This document shows, in pieces, positions 32,763 to 41,441 of a stretch of 64,000 bases of DNA. The stretch spans positions 2,046,001 to 2,110,000 of the forward strand of contig NC_014391.1 in the NCBI RefSeq assembly GCF_000145235.1. Direction: 5' to 3'. The stretch is from Micromonospora aurantiaca ATCC 27029. Its GTDB lineage: Bacteria > Actinomycetota > Actinomycetes > Mycobacteriales > Micromonosporaceae. Below the pieces are notes generated by a model. The model did no database searches and had not been told where the DNA came from. It was given only the letters and a program-made list of their open reading frames with translations. The translations under genes and the position numbers were made by a program. Each line of letters opens with the position of its first letter. The stretch's first letter is position 1.

Positions 32763-34070
32763 TCAGGGGCTGGTGCAGCTGACGCCGCTGGGCGCCGTGG
32801 CGCCGTTCCCGGTGGCGGTGAACCCGAACGTCGTCGAGGCGTTCGCGCCCAGCGTGCCGTTGTACGCCGCGTTGCGGACCGACACCGAGCCGGAGGTGCC
32901 GGTGTTGACGCCGTTCCAGAGGCTGCTGATCGCCTGGCCGGAGGCCAGGGTCAGGCGTACGGTCCAGCCGTTGAGCGTGGCGGCGCCGTTGTTGGCCACC
33001 GTGACCTCGGCCTGGTAGCCGCCGGGCCAGGTGTTCACGGTCCGGTAGGTGGCGGTGCAGGCGCCCGGCTCACCGGTCGGCGGGGGCGTGGTCGGCGGAG
33101 GCGTGGTGGGCGGAGGCGTGGTGGGCGGGGCGGTGGTCGGCGGCGCGGTGGTGGGCGGCGGCGTGGTGGACGCGAACTGGCTGAAGAACCGCCAGATCTC
33201 CCCCGACGTCCAGGTCCGGGAGTCGTTCGGGCTGGACGACCCGTCGACCGGGCTGGGGGTGTGGTCGCCGTCGAACGCGGCCCACTGCACCGGGTAGCCC
33301 TCGCGGCAGCCGGAGTACGTGGTGGTGATGTGGGTGAGGCTGCCCCGGCTCGGCTCGCGCGGGCTCTGCGCGGTGCAGCCGTTGTTGCGGACGAACGTGT
33401 CCCGCAGCGACCGGCCCGCGGAGATGTTCAGCACGCTGTCGTAGATGCCGTGGATGCCGAAGTAGGCGACCGGCTGGGTGCCGCCGTTGCAGCCGCTGAG
33501 GTTGGCGCCGGAGATGACGGTGACCGCGCGGACGACAGTGGGCCGGGCGCAGGCCACCGCGTAGCTCATCGCCCCGCCGTAGCTCCAGCCGAGCGCGAAC
33601 CGCTGGCTCGTGTCGACGCAGAGGTCGTTCTCGATCTGCCGGGAGATGTCGTCGAACAGCGTCAGGTCGCGGCCGTTGGTGTTGGCCCAGCCGTTGTCGA
33701 TGCCCTGCGGCGCGACGAAGATCGTGCTGTTGTTCGACAGCGGCAGCAGGCCGTAGTAGCCGGCCGAGGCGACGTTGTTCGCCGAGCCGTTGAGCCAGTG
33801 GAACCCGAAGATCAGCCGGTACGGGCGGTTGCGGTCGTACCCGTCCGGGAGGCGCAGGATGTAGCTGCGGTTCTGTCCGCCGCTGGAGATGGTGCGCGTC
33901 CCGCTGGACAGCGTGGGTGCCTTGCCGCAGCCGGCGGTCGCGGCGAGTGTGCCGCTCGTCGACGCCTGTGCCGTCTCGCCGAGGCCGCCGTTGAGCGCGC
34001 CGCCGGCGACCGCCGCGAGGAGCACGGCCGCGGCGGCGATGGATGAGAGAAGCGGTGTTCGTTTCGCCAT
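32763..34070 (-). CDS. Secreted CE1-like (feruloyl/acetylxylan) esterase with C-terminal CBM2
   Basis: 435 aa from the ATG at 34070 with AAGGAG upstream. Signal peptide LLSSIAAAAVLLAAVAGGALNGG. The alpha/beta-hydrolase of the LpqC/PHB-depolymerase esterase type has LRLPDGYDRNRPYRLIFGFHWLNGSA, then the nucleophile Ser163 in FALGWSYGGAMSY, and a His in FDGDHTPSP. Several Cys (CGKAP, NDLCVD, CARP, SGCNGG, NNGC, YSGC) fit a disulfide-rich secreted esterase. A Thr/Pro repeat linker leads to a CBM2 (CTATYRTVNTWPGGYQAEV to GVSCTSP). It likely removes ferulate or acetate from hemicellulose. Confidence 0.87.
   Translation of the reverse strand: MAKRTPLLSSIAAAAVLLAAVAGGALNGGLGETAQASTSGTLAATAGCGKAPTLSSGTRTISSGGQNRSYILRLPDGYDRNRPYRLIFGFHWLNGSANNVASAGYYGLLPLSNNSTIFVAPQGIDNGWANTNGRDLTLFDDISRQIENDLCVDTSQRFALGWSYGGAMSYAVACARPTVVRAVTVISGANLSGCNGGTQPVAYFGIHGIYDSVLNISAGRSLRDTFVRNNGCTAQSPREPSRGSLTHITTTYSGCREGYPVQWAAFDGDHTPSPVDGSSSPNDSRTWTSGEIWRFFSQFASTTPPPTTAPPTTAPPTTPPPTTPPPTTPPPTGEPGACTATYRTVNTWPGGYQAEVTVANNGAATLNGWTVRLTLASGQAISSLWNGVNTGTSGSVSVRNAAYNGTLGANASTTFGFTATGNGATAPSGVSCTSP
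33077..33170 (-). repeat. Imperfect repeats encoding a Thr-Pro linker
   Basis: Variants of GGTGGGCGGAGGCGT on the plus strand encode PPTT units on the minus strand joining the esterase to CBM2. They parallel the linker repeats at 17208-17267. Confidence 0.75.
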
Positions 34071-34426
34071 TGCTTGACTCCTTGCCCTGGGTGGCGGTGC
34101 AGGCCGGACCGTCCGTCGATGCCGACGTCGCCTGCGAAGAGGGCGCGGAGCCGCGCGTGCGGCCGGGGCCGAAGTCGTCCGTGGCCGCCTGCGTCGGCGT
34201 GCATCGGCGGAGCGGCCCGGACCGGTCACCGACCGGCGGGGCGGCGAGGAAGGTGCCTCGGGTCGCCTTGCCGATTGCGGGGGTGACGGGGAGCGTGCCC
34301 TTCGCTCCCGTGCCGGAACATAGCAGGTTATCGATAACATGTTCAACCGGCCGGGCCCGGAGGAGTGCCGGGTGGGCCGCCGGGTGAGCGCTCACAGAAG
34401 CGCGCGGCGCGAGCGCCGCCGCCTGC
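34071..34426. promoter_or_regulatory. 356-base gap with a LacI-like palindrome upstream of the esterase
   Basis: Between the esterase start and the ROK regulator's stop no gene is evident. At 34327-34338 is GTTATCGATAAC, a perfect 12-base palindrome, flanked by GG and ATG, with the shape of LacI/GntR-type operators. It sits about 255 bases before the esterase ATG, which would imply a long leader. Nothing else is clear in the rest of the gap. Confidence 0.5.
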
Positions 34427-35614
34427 TCAGGCGTGGTCGGCCAGGGCCGGCAGGTCGCAGCCGGCGAGGGCGTCCGGCTGGGGTACGCGGGCCAGGTCGG
34501 CCTCCGCGAGCCCGAGTCGCCGGTACGCGGTGTGCAGCGCCGCGACCACGGCGCCCAGCGCGCCGGAGAGGTCGCCGAGTTCCGCGCCGTGCACTGTCGC
34601 CTCGGCGGCGGGCACGATCTCGTGCAGCCGGCCGCGCAGCCGGACCAGGTCGGGTGTGAGCGCGTGGGAGATGCCGCCGCCGAGGACGATCACCTCCGGT
34701 TCGTAGGCGACCACCGCCGCGGTGAGGATGACCAGCAGCGCCTGCTCGACGTACTGCCGGACCGGCACCAGGCGGGGGTCGGCCGAGCGGAACACGTCGG
34801 CCGCGTTGTCGAACGACAGGCCGAGCTCGCGGGCCCGGGCGAGGATGCCGGAGCCGCTGATGATCCGTTCGAGCGGTGCGCCGAGCGGACCGGCGGGCAG
34901 GTGGCCGAACTCGCCGACCAGGCCGCTGCGCCCCCGGAACAGCCGGCGGTCGATGGCGACGCCGGCGCCGAGCCCCGCCCCGATGGTGAGCATCACCGCG
35001 GTCTGCGCGTCCCGGGCGGCGCCGAAGCGCAGCTCCCCGAGCAGCGCGTAGTTGGAGTCGTTGTCCACCTCGACCGCGGTGCCCAGGTGCTTCTCCAGCA
35101 GCCGCAGGAACAGCGGGTCCTCCACCTGGGGCAGGTTCGGGGCGTTGGAGACCGCCCGGTCGCCCTGCCGGACGGCGCCGGGCAGGCCCACCGCGACGCA
35201 GTCGAGCCGTTCCCGGTCGGCGCCGACTGTCGCGACGATCAGGTCGGCCAGCCACTGGGCCAGCCGGGGCGCGTCGTAGTCGGCGGGCGTGGGCACGGTC
35301 CGGCCGGTCAGCGGCCGGGCGGCGAGGTCGGCGACGACCAGCCGGACGTTGGAGCCTCCGACGTCGACCCCGCAGACCACGCCGCGTCCGGCGGCGATCG
35401 CCACCCGGGTCGCCCGCCGGCCCCGGGTGGTGGTCGGGGCGCCGTCGGTCTCGGTCAGCAGCCCTTCGTCGAGCAGTTGTTCCACGATCCGCGACACGGT
35501 GGCGGGGGAGAGGTCGGTCTCCTGGCCGATGGCCGTACGGCTCACCGGACCATGGGTCAGCACGTGGGCCAGCACCGTGGACCGGTTCGCCGCCCGGGGT
35601 GCCCGAGATTCCAC
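34427..35614 (-). CDS. ROK family transcriptional repressor
   Basis: About 395 aa from the GTG at 35614 with GGAGGTGG upstream; the frame is open to 35674. The N-terminal winged helix reads STVLAHVLTHGPVSRTAIGQETDLSPATVSRIVEQLLDEGLL. The sugar-kinase-like ROK domain has VCGVDVGGSNVRLVVADLA, DNDSNYALLGELRFGAA and LTIGAGLGAGVAIDRRLFRGRSGLVGEFGHLP. The cysteines of the ROK zinc motif are missing after the conserved His (GPLGAPLERI instead), as in several regulators of the family. Divergent from the binding-protein/Php operon, which it probably represses until a sugar-like ligand binds. Confidence 0.87.
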   Translation of the reverse strand: MESRAPRAANRSTVLAHVLTHGPVSRTAIGQETDLSPATVSRIVEQLLDEGLLTETDGAPTTTRGRRATRVAIAAGRGVVCGVDVGGSNVRLVVADLAARPLTGRTVPTPADYDAPRLAQWLADLIVATVGADRERLDCVAVGLPGAVRQGDRAVSNAPNLPQVEDPLFLRLLEKHLGTAVEVDNDSNYALLGELRFGAARDAQTAVMLTIGAGLGAGVAIDRRLFRGRSGLVGEFGHLPAGPLGAPLERIISGSGILARARELGLSFDNAADVFRSADPRLVPVRQYVEQALLVILTAAVVAYEPEVIVLGGGISHALTPDLVRLRGRLHEIVPAAEATVHGAELGDLSGALGAVVAALHTAYRRLGLAEADLARVPQPDALAGCDLPALADHA

Positions 35615-35983
35615 GCCCACCTCCGCCGATTTTATTTCCGATCGAATGCTAAAGCTGCGCCGGTGGATGAGCAACCACCCGGGCCATGTCGTCCCGGCGG
35701 ACTTCCCCGGCGCGGCCCGTCTCCGGCTCCCGCCCGGCCCAAGCGCGAAACCCGAGGTGAAGCGCGGTGGAGGCGCGCCGGACGGAGTGGGTCGAATCTC
35801 TGACCAGCACTCTTGACTCCCTGTGATGAACGCGATAATACTTTCACCCTGAACGGAAATAGAGGTCGCCGGCCCCCAGGGACGGCGGCGGGTGCCCCCG
35901 CACGCGCCGTGCCGGTCGCATCGGACCCCCGTGTCAGTCCGGAATCACCGGTTCCAGACCCCGTTGCTGTGAAGGGAAGAGCA
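35615..35983 (+). promoter_or_regulatory. 369-base intergenic region with promoter for the Php/YhfX ABC operon
   Basis: The divergent gap between the ROK regulator and the binding lipoprotein gene holds a good promoter: TTGACT at 35813-35818, 17 bases, TAATAC at 35836-35841. TATTTCCG (35633-35640) and CGGAAATA (35854-35861) are inverted copies flanking the region and could be half-sites for the ROK protein, whose relatives bind TTATTTC-type sequences. The binding-protein ATG is preceded by GAAGGGAAGAG. Rest unremarkable. Confidence 0.55.
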
Positions 35984-37099
35984 ATGATTCTCAGCCGTAG
36001 ACGTGGTGCCGCCCTCGGCGCGCTCTGCGCCCTGGCGCTCATGGTCGGCGCCTGCTCGAACGAGACCTCCGGGAGCGGCGGCGCGTCGAGCGGCCCGCGT
36101 ACCGAACCCAGCCTGTCGTTCGTCGGCCCCGGCGGCGAGACGCCGACCGCCGCCGACCAGCTCTCGCTCACCCCCGAGGAGCGGCAGAAGGTCAAGGACG
36201 GCGAGTACTCCGCCGCCTTCGTCTGGCACGAGGGCTCCGCGCTGACCAAGGCCGTGGAGTCCGGCGTCCGCAAGGAGTTCGACCAGCTCGGCATCAAGGT
36301 GCTGGCCAGCACCAGCGCCGAGTTCGACGCGGCACGGCAGGCCAACAACGTGCAGACCGTGCTGGCGCTCAAGCCCGACCTGATCGTCACCATCGCCGTC
36401 GACCCGACCGCGGCGGCCGCGGCCTTCAAGCCCGCCGTGGACGCCGGCGTCAAGCTCGTCGTGATGACCACCCCGCCGAAGGGCTACAAGTCCGGCGAGC
36501 AGATCGTCGGCATCGTCACCGCCGACCTGACCGCGTTCGGCAAGGCCAACGCGGAGATGCTCGGCAAGGCGCTCGGCGGCAAGGGCAAGGTCGGCTACGT
36601 CTACCACGACGCCGACTTCTGGTTCACCAACCAGCGGGACAAGGCGTTCAAGGACTGGCTGGGTTACCTCTACCCGGACATCGAGATCGTCGAGGAGGCC
36701 GGGTTCTCCGACCCGGCGCGTACCGAGGACATCGCCACCGCGATGCTGACCCGCCACGCCGACCTCAAGGGCGTCTACGTCGCCTGGGCCACCGCCGCCG
36801 AGGGCGTGCTCGCCGCGACCCGGCAGCAGGGCCGTACCGACGTCAAGATCGTCACGAACGACCTGGAGGCGAACCTCGCCGCCGACATGGTCAAGGGCGG
36901 CAACGTCGCCGGTGTCGTCGCCAACGGCTCGACCCGCCTCGGCGAGAACCTGGGCATCGTGGCCGCGTACGGCCTGCTCGGCAAGAAGGCCCCGGAGCTG
37001 GTCGTCGGATCGCCGATGGCCGCCACCAAGGACAACATCGCCGACGCCTGGCGCGACGACTACGGCCAGGAGCCCCCGGCCGAGGTGCTCGGCAACTGA
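35984..37099 (+). CDS. Sugar-type ABC transporter substrate-binding lipoprotein
   Basis: 371 aa from ATG 35984. The lipoprotein signal GAALGALCALALMVGAC has its lipobox Cys at about residue 23. The type I periplasmic-binding (Peripla_BP_4, RbsB-like) fold is indicated by EYSAAFVWHEGSALTKAVESGVRKEFDQLGIKVL, VQTVLALKPDLIVTIAVDPTAAAAAFKPAVDAGVKLVVM and LKGVYVAWATAAEGVLAATRQQGR. It delivers a sugar or related polar ligand to the RbsC-like permease encoded 2 kb downstream. It heads the operon and is followed by a stable hairpin likely to raise its mRNA level relative to the rest. Confidence 0.9.
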   Translation: MILSRRRGAALGALCALALMVGACSNETSGSGGASSGPRTEPSLSFVGPGGETPTAADQLSLTPEERQKVKDGEYSAAFVWHEGSALTKAVESGVRKEFDQLGIKVLASTSAEFDAARQANNVQTVLALKPDLIVTIAVDPTAAAAAFKPAVDAGVKLVVMTTPPKGYKSGEQIVGIVTADLTAFGKANAEMLGKALGGKGKVGYVYHDADFWFTNQRDKAFKDWLGYLYPDIEIVEEAGFSDPARTEDIATAMLTRHADLKGVYVAWATAAEGVLAATRQQGRTDVKIVTNDLEANLAADMVKGGNVAGVVANGSTRLGENLGIVAAYGLLGKKAPELVVGSPMAATKDNIADAWRDDYGQEPPAEVLGN

Positions 37100-37109
37100 C
37101 GCCGGGCCG

Positions 37110-37147
37110 CGAGGTCCGGGGCCTCCCCGAACGGGCCCCGGACCTCG
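37110..37147 (+). terminator. Intercistronic hairpin after the binding-protein gene
   Basis: CGAGGTCCGGGGCC (37110-37123) pairs perfectly with GGCCCCGGACCTCG (37134-37147) around a 10-base loop. Because the same-strand operon continues, it is more likely an attenuator or mRNA-stabilising stem that favours excess binding protein. Confidence 0.6.
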
Positions 37148-37208
37148 CCGGACGCGGCCCGGCCCACCGCCGGGACCGCGACCACCGCGAGACGAGAGGA
37201 AGAAGCAC

Positions 37209-38201
37209 ATGGGGTACGTCCAGACAGTCCTCGGGCCGGTGCCTCCCGAGTCGCTCGGCCGGGTGCTGAGCCACGAGCACCTCGGCGCGCTGGTGCCCGG
37301 GCCGTGGCTGTCCGGTGGCGCCGGGGACGACCGCGCCGACCTCGCCGCCGGCGCGGTGAGCGGCCTGCCGGAGCTGGGTTTCGGCACGGTCGTGGACCTG
37401 TCCCCGTACGAGGTGGTCGGTCACGACGTGACGCTGCTGCGTGAGGTGGCACTGCGTACCGGCCTGCACGTGGTCGCCGGGTCGGCGATCTACCTGGAGC
37501 CGTACTCCCCGGGCTGGGCGCTGTCCGCGAGCGTGGACGAGATGCGGGAGCGGTTCGTCGCCGACGCCACGATCGGCGTCGGGGACACCGGGATCAAGGT
37601 CGGCATCTTCGGCGAGCAGGCCACCGGCCTGAACGAGATCACCCCGCACGAGGAGAAGTGCCTGCGGGCCGCCGCCCGCGCCCACGTCGCCACCGGCCTG
37701 GCGGTGAACACCCACACCACCCACGGCACGATGGCGCTGGAGCAGGTCGAGATCCTGCGCGAGGAGAAGGCCGACCTCTCCCGCGTCGTCATCGGCCACC
37801 TGGACATCAACCCCGACCCGGACTACCTGCGGGCCGTACTGGCCACCGGCGTCAACATCGCCTTCGACACGCTCGGCAAGCAGTTCTGGGACTTCGTACT
37901 CGCCCCGCTGCCGGCCGACCCGCCGGAGGGCGAGTTCGCCAAGCGCGCGTACCACCGGCCCGACCGGGCCCGGCTGGGCATGCTCGCCGGACTGGTCCGG
38001 GACGGGTACGCCGACCGGATCCTGCTCTCGATGGACCTGACCGGCGCCGAGGCGTACCTGAACCCGGGCACGCACGGCCGCCTCGGGTACTCGTACCTGG
38101 GCCGGGAGATCGTGCCGGGTCTCGCCCGGCTCGGTGTGCCGCCGGAGGCGATCGACCAGATGCTGACGGCCAACCCGGCCCGGCTCCTGACGGTCGGCTG
38201 A
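37209..38201 (+). CDS. php: Phosphotriesterase-family (Php-like) metal hydrolase
   Basis: 330 aa with GAGAGGAAG before the ATG. The amidohydrolase-fold binuclear site is complete: His22 and His24 in LSHEHLG, Lys130 in TGIKVGIFGE (bridging, usually carbamylated), His169 in NTHTTHG, His197 in VIGHLDINPDPDYL, and Asp276 in LLSMDLTGAEAY. Php/PTE-like lactonases open lactone or phosphoester bonds; the native substrates of Php are not settled. In E. coli php lies beside yhfX, and here a YhfX-like gene is three genes downstream, so a shared pathway is likely. The stop overlaps the next ATG (TGATG). Confidence 0.85.
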   Translation: MGYVQTVLGPVPPESLGRVLSHEHLGALVPGPWLSGGAGDDRADLAAGAVSGLPELGFGTVVDLSPYEVVGHDVTLLREVALRTGLHVVAGSAIYLEPYSPGWALSASVDEMRERFVADATIGVGDTGIKVGIFGEQATGLNEITPHEEKCLRAAARAHVATGLAVNTHTTHGTMALEQVEILREEKADLSRVVIGHLDINPDPDYLRAVLATGVNIAFDTLGKQFWDFVLAPLPADPPEGEFAKRAYHRPDRARLGMLAGLVRDGYADRILLSMDLTGAEAYLNPGTHGRLGYSYLGREIVPGLARLGVPPEAIDQMLTANPARLLTVG

Positions 38202-39178
38202 TGGCCGCGCATCCGCGTCCGTGCGGCTACGTCGCCGGCGTCGACCTCGGCGGCACCAAGCTGCGGGCCGCGCTCGCCGACCTCGACGGCCTCGTCCTGG
38301 CCGAGCAGGTGCAGCCGACCGACCCCCGGGGCGGTACGGCGGTCGCCGCGCAGATCGACGCGCTGCTGCGCGAGCTGGCGGTGCGGGCCGGCGTCGACTG
38401 GTCCGACGTGCGGGCCAGCGCGATCGGCCTGCCCGGCGTCCCCGACCCGGCCACCGGCGCCATCGAGCTGTCGCCCAACGTCTCCGACCTGGAGGCCCTC
38501 GACGTGCGGGCCGAGCTGACCCGCCGGCTGGGCCACCCGGTCGTGCTGGACAACGACGTCAACATGGCCGCCGCCGGGGAGCGGTGGCTGGGCAGCGGCC
38601 GTACCCACCGGCACTTCGTGTTCGTGGCGGTCGGCACCGGCGTCGGTATGGGCATCGTGCTCGACGGCGAACTGGTCCGCGGCGCGCGCGGCGCGGCCGG
38701 GGAGATCTCCTACCTGCCTCTGGGCACCGACCCGTTCGACAAGGACAACCAGGTGAAGGGCGCGCTGGAGGAGGCGGTCGCGGGCGCGGCCCTCGCCGCC
38801 CGCTACCGCGCGGTGTCCGGCGAGCAGGCGAGCGTGCCCGACGTCTTCGACCGGGCCGCGGCCGGTGACCCGGACGCCCTCGCGGCCATCGACGAGGAGG
38901 CCCGCCTGATCGCCCTGGCGGTCGTCGCGGTCACCGCCGTCCTGGACCCGGAGGCGGTCGTCCTGGGCGGCGGCATCGGCTCCCGTGCCGAACTCGTCGA
39001 ACCGGTCCGGCGCTGGGTCGCCGCGCTCAGCGCGGACGCCCCGTTGATCAAGACCAGCCGGCTCGGCGACCGGGCCGGCCTGCTCGGCGCCGTCGCGGTC
39101 GCCCGCCGGGAGGCCGGCGTCCGCGACGACGCACCGGCCCACCGGAACACCTCTTTCCAGACAGCGGAGGGACGATAG
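38201..39178 (+). CDS. ROK family sugar kinase, zinc motif absent
   Basis: 325 aa. The ATP-binding phosphate loop is YVAGVDLGGTKLRAALADLDG. The catalytic Asp lies in VVLDNDVNMAAAGERWLG, and a second glycine-rich segment is FVAVGTGVGMGIVLDGELVRGARGAAGEISYLPLG. The usual ROK His plus CxCGxxGC zinc site is replaced by ISYLPLGTDPFDKDN. No DNA-binding domain is present, so it is probably a kinase acting on the imported sugar-like ligand or a product of the Php enzyme. It starts at the stop of php and ends directly at the permease ATG. Confidence 0.85.
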   Translation: MAAHPRPCGYVAGVDLGGTKLRAALADLDGLVLAEQVQPTDPRGGTAVAAQIDALLRELAVRAGVDWSDVRASAIGLPGVPDPATGAIELSPNVSDLEALDVRAELTRRLGHPVVLDNDVNMAAAGERWLGSGRTHRHFVFVAVGTGVGMGIVLDGELVRGARGAAGEISYLPLGTDPFDKDNQVKGALEEAVAGAALAARYRAVSGEQASVPDVFDRAAAGDPDALAAIDEEARLIALAVVAVTAVLDPEAVVLGGGIGSRAELVEPVRRWVAALSADAPLIKTSRLGDRAGLLGAVAVARREAGVRDDAPAHRNTSFQTAEGR

Positions 39179-40159
39179 ATGACCCACACCGATGCGGCGG
39201 TGAAGACCAGCGCCGTCCCGGCCTGGCGCCGGATCAACTGGCGCGACTACGTGGTCTACATCGGCTTCGCGGTCGTGTTCCTGTTCTTCGCCATCACCCA
39301 GGGCGGCAACGGCTTCCTGACCACGAGCAACCTCACCAACATCGTCATCCAGACCGCGCCGATCACGATCATGGCGGTCGGGCTGGTCTTCGTACTGGCC
39401 GCCGGTGAGATCGACCTGTCCATCGGCTCGGTCGTCGCGCTCTCCGCGCTCGTCGGCGCGGTGACGATGCGCGAGACCGACAGCATGCTGCTCGGTGTGG
39501 CGGCGGGCCTCGCCGCGGGCGCGGCGGTCGGCCTGGTCAACGGCGTCTTCGTGACCCTCGTCCGGCTGCCCAGCTTCCTGGTCACGCTCGCCACCATGGG
39601 CGCGGTGGCAGGTCTGGCCCGCGAGGTCACCGGCCTGCAGTCGGTGCCGGTCAGCAACGACGCGTTCCTGTCCTTCTTCGGCCAGGGCGAGATCCTCGGC
39701 ATCCCCGGCCTGGTGCTCTGGTCGGTGGCGGCCGCGGTGGTCGGCTACCTCGTGCTGCGGCAGACCCGGTACGGCGCGCACACGCTCGCCATCGGCGACA
39801 ACGTGGCGGCGGCCCGGGTCAGCGGCATCAAGGTGATCCGCGTCAAGATCATGGTGTTGATGGGCAGCGCGATGTGTGCGGCGCTCGCCGGGCTGCTCTA
39901 CGCCGGCCGCCTCCAGGGCGCCCGGTACACCCTCGGCGAGGCCGACCTGATGTCCGTCATCGCCGCCGTCATCGTCGGTGGCACCAGCCTCTTCGGCGGC
40001 AAGGGCTCGATCATCGGCGCGGTGCTGGGCAGCCTGCTGATGGGCATGCTCAACAACGGCCTGATCCTGGCCGGCCTGTCCGTGTCCCAGCAGATGATGG
40101 CGCGTGGCGCGATCATCCTGGTGGCCGTCTCCCTCTCGCTGCGCGAGCGGCGAAGCTGA
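39179..40159 (+). CDS. ABC transporter permease, RbsC/BPD_transp_2 type
   Basis: 326 aa, eight to ten hydrophobic helices beginning YVVYIGFAVVFLFFAIT. The conserved segment LVFVLAAGEIDLSIGSVVALSALVGAV is the signature of sugar-importer permeases. GDNVAAARVSGIKVIRVKIMVLMGSAMCAALAGLLYAGRLQGA is the coupling-loop region, and IVGGTSLFGGKGSIIGAVLGSLLMGMLNNGL is near the end. It would form a homodimeric pore with the ATPase encoded at 41438 and the binding lipoprotein. The ATG follows the TAG of the kinase gene directly. Confidence 0.93.
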   Translation: MTHTDAAVKTSAVPAWRRINWRDYVVYIGFAVVFLFFAITQGGNGFLTTSNLTNIVIQTAPITIMAVGLVFVLAAGEIDLSIGSVVALSALVGAVTMRETDSMLLGVAAGLAAGAAVGLVNGVFVTLVRLPSFLVTLATMGAVAGLAREVTGLQSVPVSNDAFLSFFGQGEILGIPGLVLWSVAAAVVGYLVLRQTRYGAHTLAIGDNVAAARVSGIKVIRVKIMVLMGSAMCAALAGLLYAGRLQGARYTLGEADLMSVIAAVIVGGTSLFGGKGSIIGAVLGSLLMGMLNNGLILAGLSVSQQMMARGAIILVAVSLSLRERRS

Positions 40160-40178
40160 CCCGGAAGGAAGCAACCGC

Positions 40179-41441
40179 ATGTTTCTGGACCTGCTGCGAC
40201 GCCGCAACCCGGGCCTGCTCGCCGCCGCCGCGAACCTGCACGACAGCGGTGACCTGCCTGCCAACTGCTACGCGCTGGACCTCGACACGGTCGCGGCGAA
40301 CGCCGCCGCCATCCGGGCCGAGGCCGACCGGCACGGGCTGTCGGTCTACGCCATGACCAAGCAGGTCGGGCGCAACCCCGACTTCTGCCGGACGGTCCGC
40401 GACGCGGGCATCACCGAGGCGGTCGGCGTCGACCTCCAGTGCGCGCTCGCCGACCGGCACGGCGGGCTCGGCATCGGTCACCTCGGTCACCTGGTGCAGA
40501 TCCCCCGGCACGAGGCCGCGGTCGCCGCCGCGCTCGCGCCCGCGTACTGGACGGTCTTCAACGACGCCAAGGCCGCGGAGGCGGCCGCCGCGAGCGCGGC
40601 GGCCGGGCGGGAGCAGGCGCTGCTCGCCCGGATCGCGGCGCCCGGCGACCGGTTCTACCGGGGCCACGAGGGCGGCTGGCCGGCCGAGGAGATCGTCGCT
40701 GTCGCCCACCGGCTCGACGCCCTCGACGGCGCCCGGTTCGCCGGTGTCACGAGCTTCCCGACCCAGCTGTTCGATCCGGCCGCCGGGCGGGTCGTGCCGA
40801 CCCCGAACCTCGGCACCCTGCGGGCCGCCGCCGTGGCGTTGCGCGCCGCCGGGTGGTCGCACGTCGAGATCAACGCCCCGGGTACGACGTCGGCGGCGAT
40901 CCTGGCCATGCTGGCCGAGGCGGGCGTGACGCAGGTCGAACCCGGTCACGGGCTCACCGGCACGACGCCCTGGCACGCGGTCACCGACCTGGTCGAGGAG
41001 CCCGCCGTGCTCTACGTCAGCGAGGTGTCCCACCTGTGGGACGGGCGGGCGTACGTCTTCGGCGGCGGGCTCTACGTCGATCCGGTGCTCGGCCTGGGCG
41101 GCACCCGGGCGCTGATCGTGCCCCGGGGCGGTGGTTTCGACGACGCGTACCTGGTCGACGTCGAGATGCCCGTGCCCGAGGCGATCGACTACTACGCGAT
41201 GGCCGACGTGACGGCCGCGCCGGGCGTCGCACCCGGCGACACGGTCCTGTTCGGGTTCCGGCCGCAGGCGTTCGTCACCCGGGCGCTGACCGCCGGGGTC
41301 ACCGGCGTGCGGTCGGGCGCCCCGGCCGTGGCCGGTGTGTACGCCGCCGACGGTTCGGCGCCGATCGGGCTGGACGACATCGACGCGGGCGACGGCCCCG
41401 GCACTGGTAACCAGGCGGCTCGCAGCGCAGGGAGGGCATGA
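40179..41441 (+). CDS. yhfX: YhfX-like fold-type III PLP-dependent enzyme (racemase-like)
   Basis: 420 aa with GGAAGGAAG before the ATG. The N-terminal barrel of alanine-racemase type has CYALDLDTVAANAAAIRAEADRHGLSVYAMTKQVGRNPDF, where Lys61 is the expected Schiff-base residue. GVTSFPTQLF, HVEINAPGTTSAAILAMLAEAGVTQVEPGHGLTGTTPWH and LYVSEVSHLWDGRAYVFGGGLY follow, as in YhfX proteins. These are presumed to racemise or epimerise an amino acid or amine; no substrate is established. Lying in an operon with a sugar-type importer and Php it may process an amino-sugar or lactone-linked amino acid. Its stop overlaps the ATPase start. Confidence 0.8.
   Translation: MFLDLLRRRNPGLLAAAANLHDSGDLPANCYALDLDTVAANAAAIRAEADRHGLSVYAMTKQVGRNPDFCRTVRDAGITEAVGVDLQCALADRHGGLGIGHLGHLVQIPRHEAAVAAALAPAYWTVFNDAKAAEAAAASAAAGREQALLARIAAPGDRFYRGHEGGWPAEEIVAVAHRLDALDGARFAGVTSFPTQLFDPAAGRVVPTPNLGTLRAAAVALRAAGWSHVEINAPGTTSAAILAMLAEAGVTQVEPGHGLTGTTPWHAVTDLVEEPAVLYVSEVSHLWDGRAYVFGGGLYVDPVLGLGGTRALIVPRGGGFDDAYLVDVEMPVPEAIDYYAMADVTAAPGVAPGDTVLFGFRPQAFVTRALTAGVTGVRSGAPAVAGVYAADGSAPIGLDDIDAGDGPGTGNQAARSAGRA

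Noticed and set aside
33077..33170. Repeats in the esterase gene as a regulatory array
   Set aside because: They are in-frame and encode the linker before CBM2.
34427..35674. ROK repressor regarded as a degraded gene because its zinc cysteines are missing
   Set aside because: Several ROK regulators lack the motif; the frame and other motifs are intact.
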